Notes under the pieces: generated by a model
Told to the model about the DNA's origin: nothing
Seen by the model: the letters and a program-made list of their open reading frames with translations, nothing else
Database searches by the model: none
Origin: Natrinema versiforme
GTDB taxonomy: Archaea > Halobacteriota > Halobacteria > Halobacteriales > Natrialbaceae
Direction: 5' to 3'
Length of the DNA: 64,000 nt
NCBI RefSeq assembly: GCF_005576615.1
Contig: NZ_CP040331.1
Location: forward strand, 372,001-436,000
In this document: positions 63,411 to 64,000 of the stretch, piece after piece
How positions within the stretch are numbered: the stretch's first letter is position 1
How the letters are laid out: each line of letters opens with the position of its first letter
Program-made: the position numbers and the translations under genes

Positions 63411-64000
63411 ATGTTGTCCGGTATGAAGGAAACGTTCGACATCATCCCAATTGACGCGATCAAAACGGCGACGCGACAGATGCTAACTTCGACCAGACAG
63501 AACAGACATTACGACACGCGCAGAAGAGCCCCGATGTCGTCGCTGAGGTAACAGCTGATCAGTTTCCGACGGATAATTTCGAAGTACTGGCCGGCGTCAA
63601 AGATGCGGCGCATCTCCTTGAGGGTCAAAACCTCAACGTCGACGCACTGCGAGAAGGCCACCTCTTCGACGGCGGTCCCGTGCTCCGGATTGAGGGACCG
63701 TATCTCGAGTTCGCTAAGTTCGAAACGTCGCTTTTAGGTTTCCTCGGTCACCAGAGCGGAATCGCAACGAGGGCGCTCGAAACGCGACGTGCTGCGCCTG
63801 AGTCACAAATTCTGAGCTTCGGGGCCAGACACGTCCACCCCTCAATCGCGGCAATCGTCGAGCGAGGAGCGCTCATTGGTGGGCTCGACGGCTTCTCGAA
63901 CACGACGGCTGGCGAGATCATTGGTCGCGAGGCCAGCGGAACGATGCCACACGCGCTCGTACTTTGCTATGGACGCGGCGAGCAGCAGGCAGCATGGGAA
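63411..64000 (+). pseudogene. Nicotinate phosphoribosyltransferase, frameshifted and truncated by the window edge
   Basis: From ATG 63411 the protein starts KETFDIIPIDAIK, then frame is lost near 63465. One missing base there would restore D.I..GDATDANFDQTEQTL. The following frame reads DQFPTDNFEVLAGVKDAAHL, LFDGGPVLRIEGPYLEF, LGHQSGIATRALETRRAAP and SFGARHVHPSIAAIVERGAL, the core of NAPRTase, which makes nicotinate mononucleotide from nicotinate and PRPP. The gene continues past 64000. It is a pseudogene unless the missing base is a sequencing error. It may reflect nicotinate salvage. Confidence 0.7.

Noticed and set aside
1-64000. CRISPR arrays, rRNA or tRNA genes
   Set aside because: No regularly spaced short repeats and no rRNA or tRNA cloverleaf-like sequence was noticed by eye; absence is not proven without a tRNA/CRISPR scan.

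Overview
The window reads as part of a haloarchaeal replicon, most likely a megaplasmid or a plasmid-derived island. Proteins are acidic, most genes are GC-rich, lipoproteins carry twin-arginine plus lipobox signals, several genes have a TATA-like box about 25-30 nt before the start codon (leaderless style), and the regulators are of TrmB, IclR and small winged-helix types. A ParA-type ATPase near the left end, an insertion-sequence graveyard and the lack of any rRNA or tRNA that I could see favour an accessory replicon.

Layout. 0-3.7 kb: a structured repeat (candidate ncRNA, copy A), an 11-bp inverted repeat, a parA-like operon, two tiny membrane proteins, small hypothetical proteins and a DEDDy exonuclease. 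4.0-11.6 kb: a defence-like operon on the minus strand, made of an Eco57I/PglX-type DNA methyltransferase, a PLD-SNF2 helicase and a frameshifted PD-(D/E)XK nuclease. 11.6-15.4 kb: a TBP gene cut by an IS6-family element, a tyrosine recombinase with a candidate core site, and a decayed second recombinase. 15.5-18.6 kb: a TumE/TumA-like toxin-antitoxin pair with twin operators, a lipoprotein and a FokI-like nuclease protein. 18.6-21.7 kb: gene fragments, the 3' end of an IS200/IS605 tnpB, two small zinc-finger proteins, ncRNA copy B, an IS6-derived MITE and a degraded IS6 copy.

21.9-29.1 kb is a nitrogen block: GlcG/HbpS-like protein, TrmB regulator, Amt transporter, PII protein, a small possibly Lrp-type protein, copper amine oxidase and a SafE/TauE-type membrane protein. 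Amine oxidation would release ammonium that Amt/PII could manage. 29.2-39 kb: an AT-rich tripartite tricarboxylate transporter (tctC, tctB, tctA) split by an ISH3-like element, plus IS6, IS630, IS5 and a nested IS110 element.

39.4-64 kb is a catabolic island: two IclR regulators, two DHDPS/DapA-family aldolase/dehydratase paralogues in inverted orientation sharing a nearly identical 3' half, a phosphotriesterase-family hydrolase, two aldehyde dehydrogenases, a hyuA-hyuB-FAD oxidase operon (hydantoin or N-methylhydantoin type), an unrecognised 568-aa protein coupled to an AllD/Ldh2-like protein, a BCCT transporter, an NTF2-like protein and a frameshifted nicotinate phosphoribosyltransferase running off the right edge. 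Together these suggest import and oxidation of a carboxylated or N-methylated compound, but the substrate cannot be named from sequence alone.

The signals I consider most worth pursuing are the duplicated structured RNA with compensatory changes, the methyltransferase/PLD-helicase/nuclease operon, the two sets of twin operators, the recombinase core-like palindrome and the gene-conversion tract between the two dapA-like genes. All similarity statements are recognition by eye; nothing was searched.
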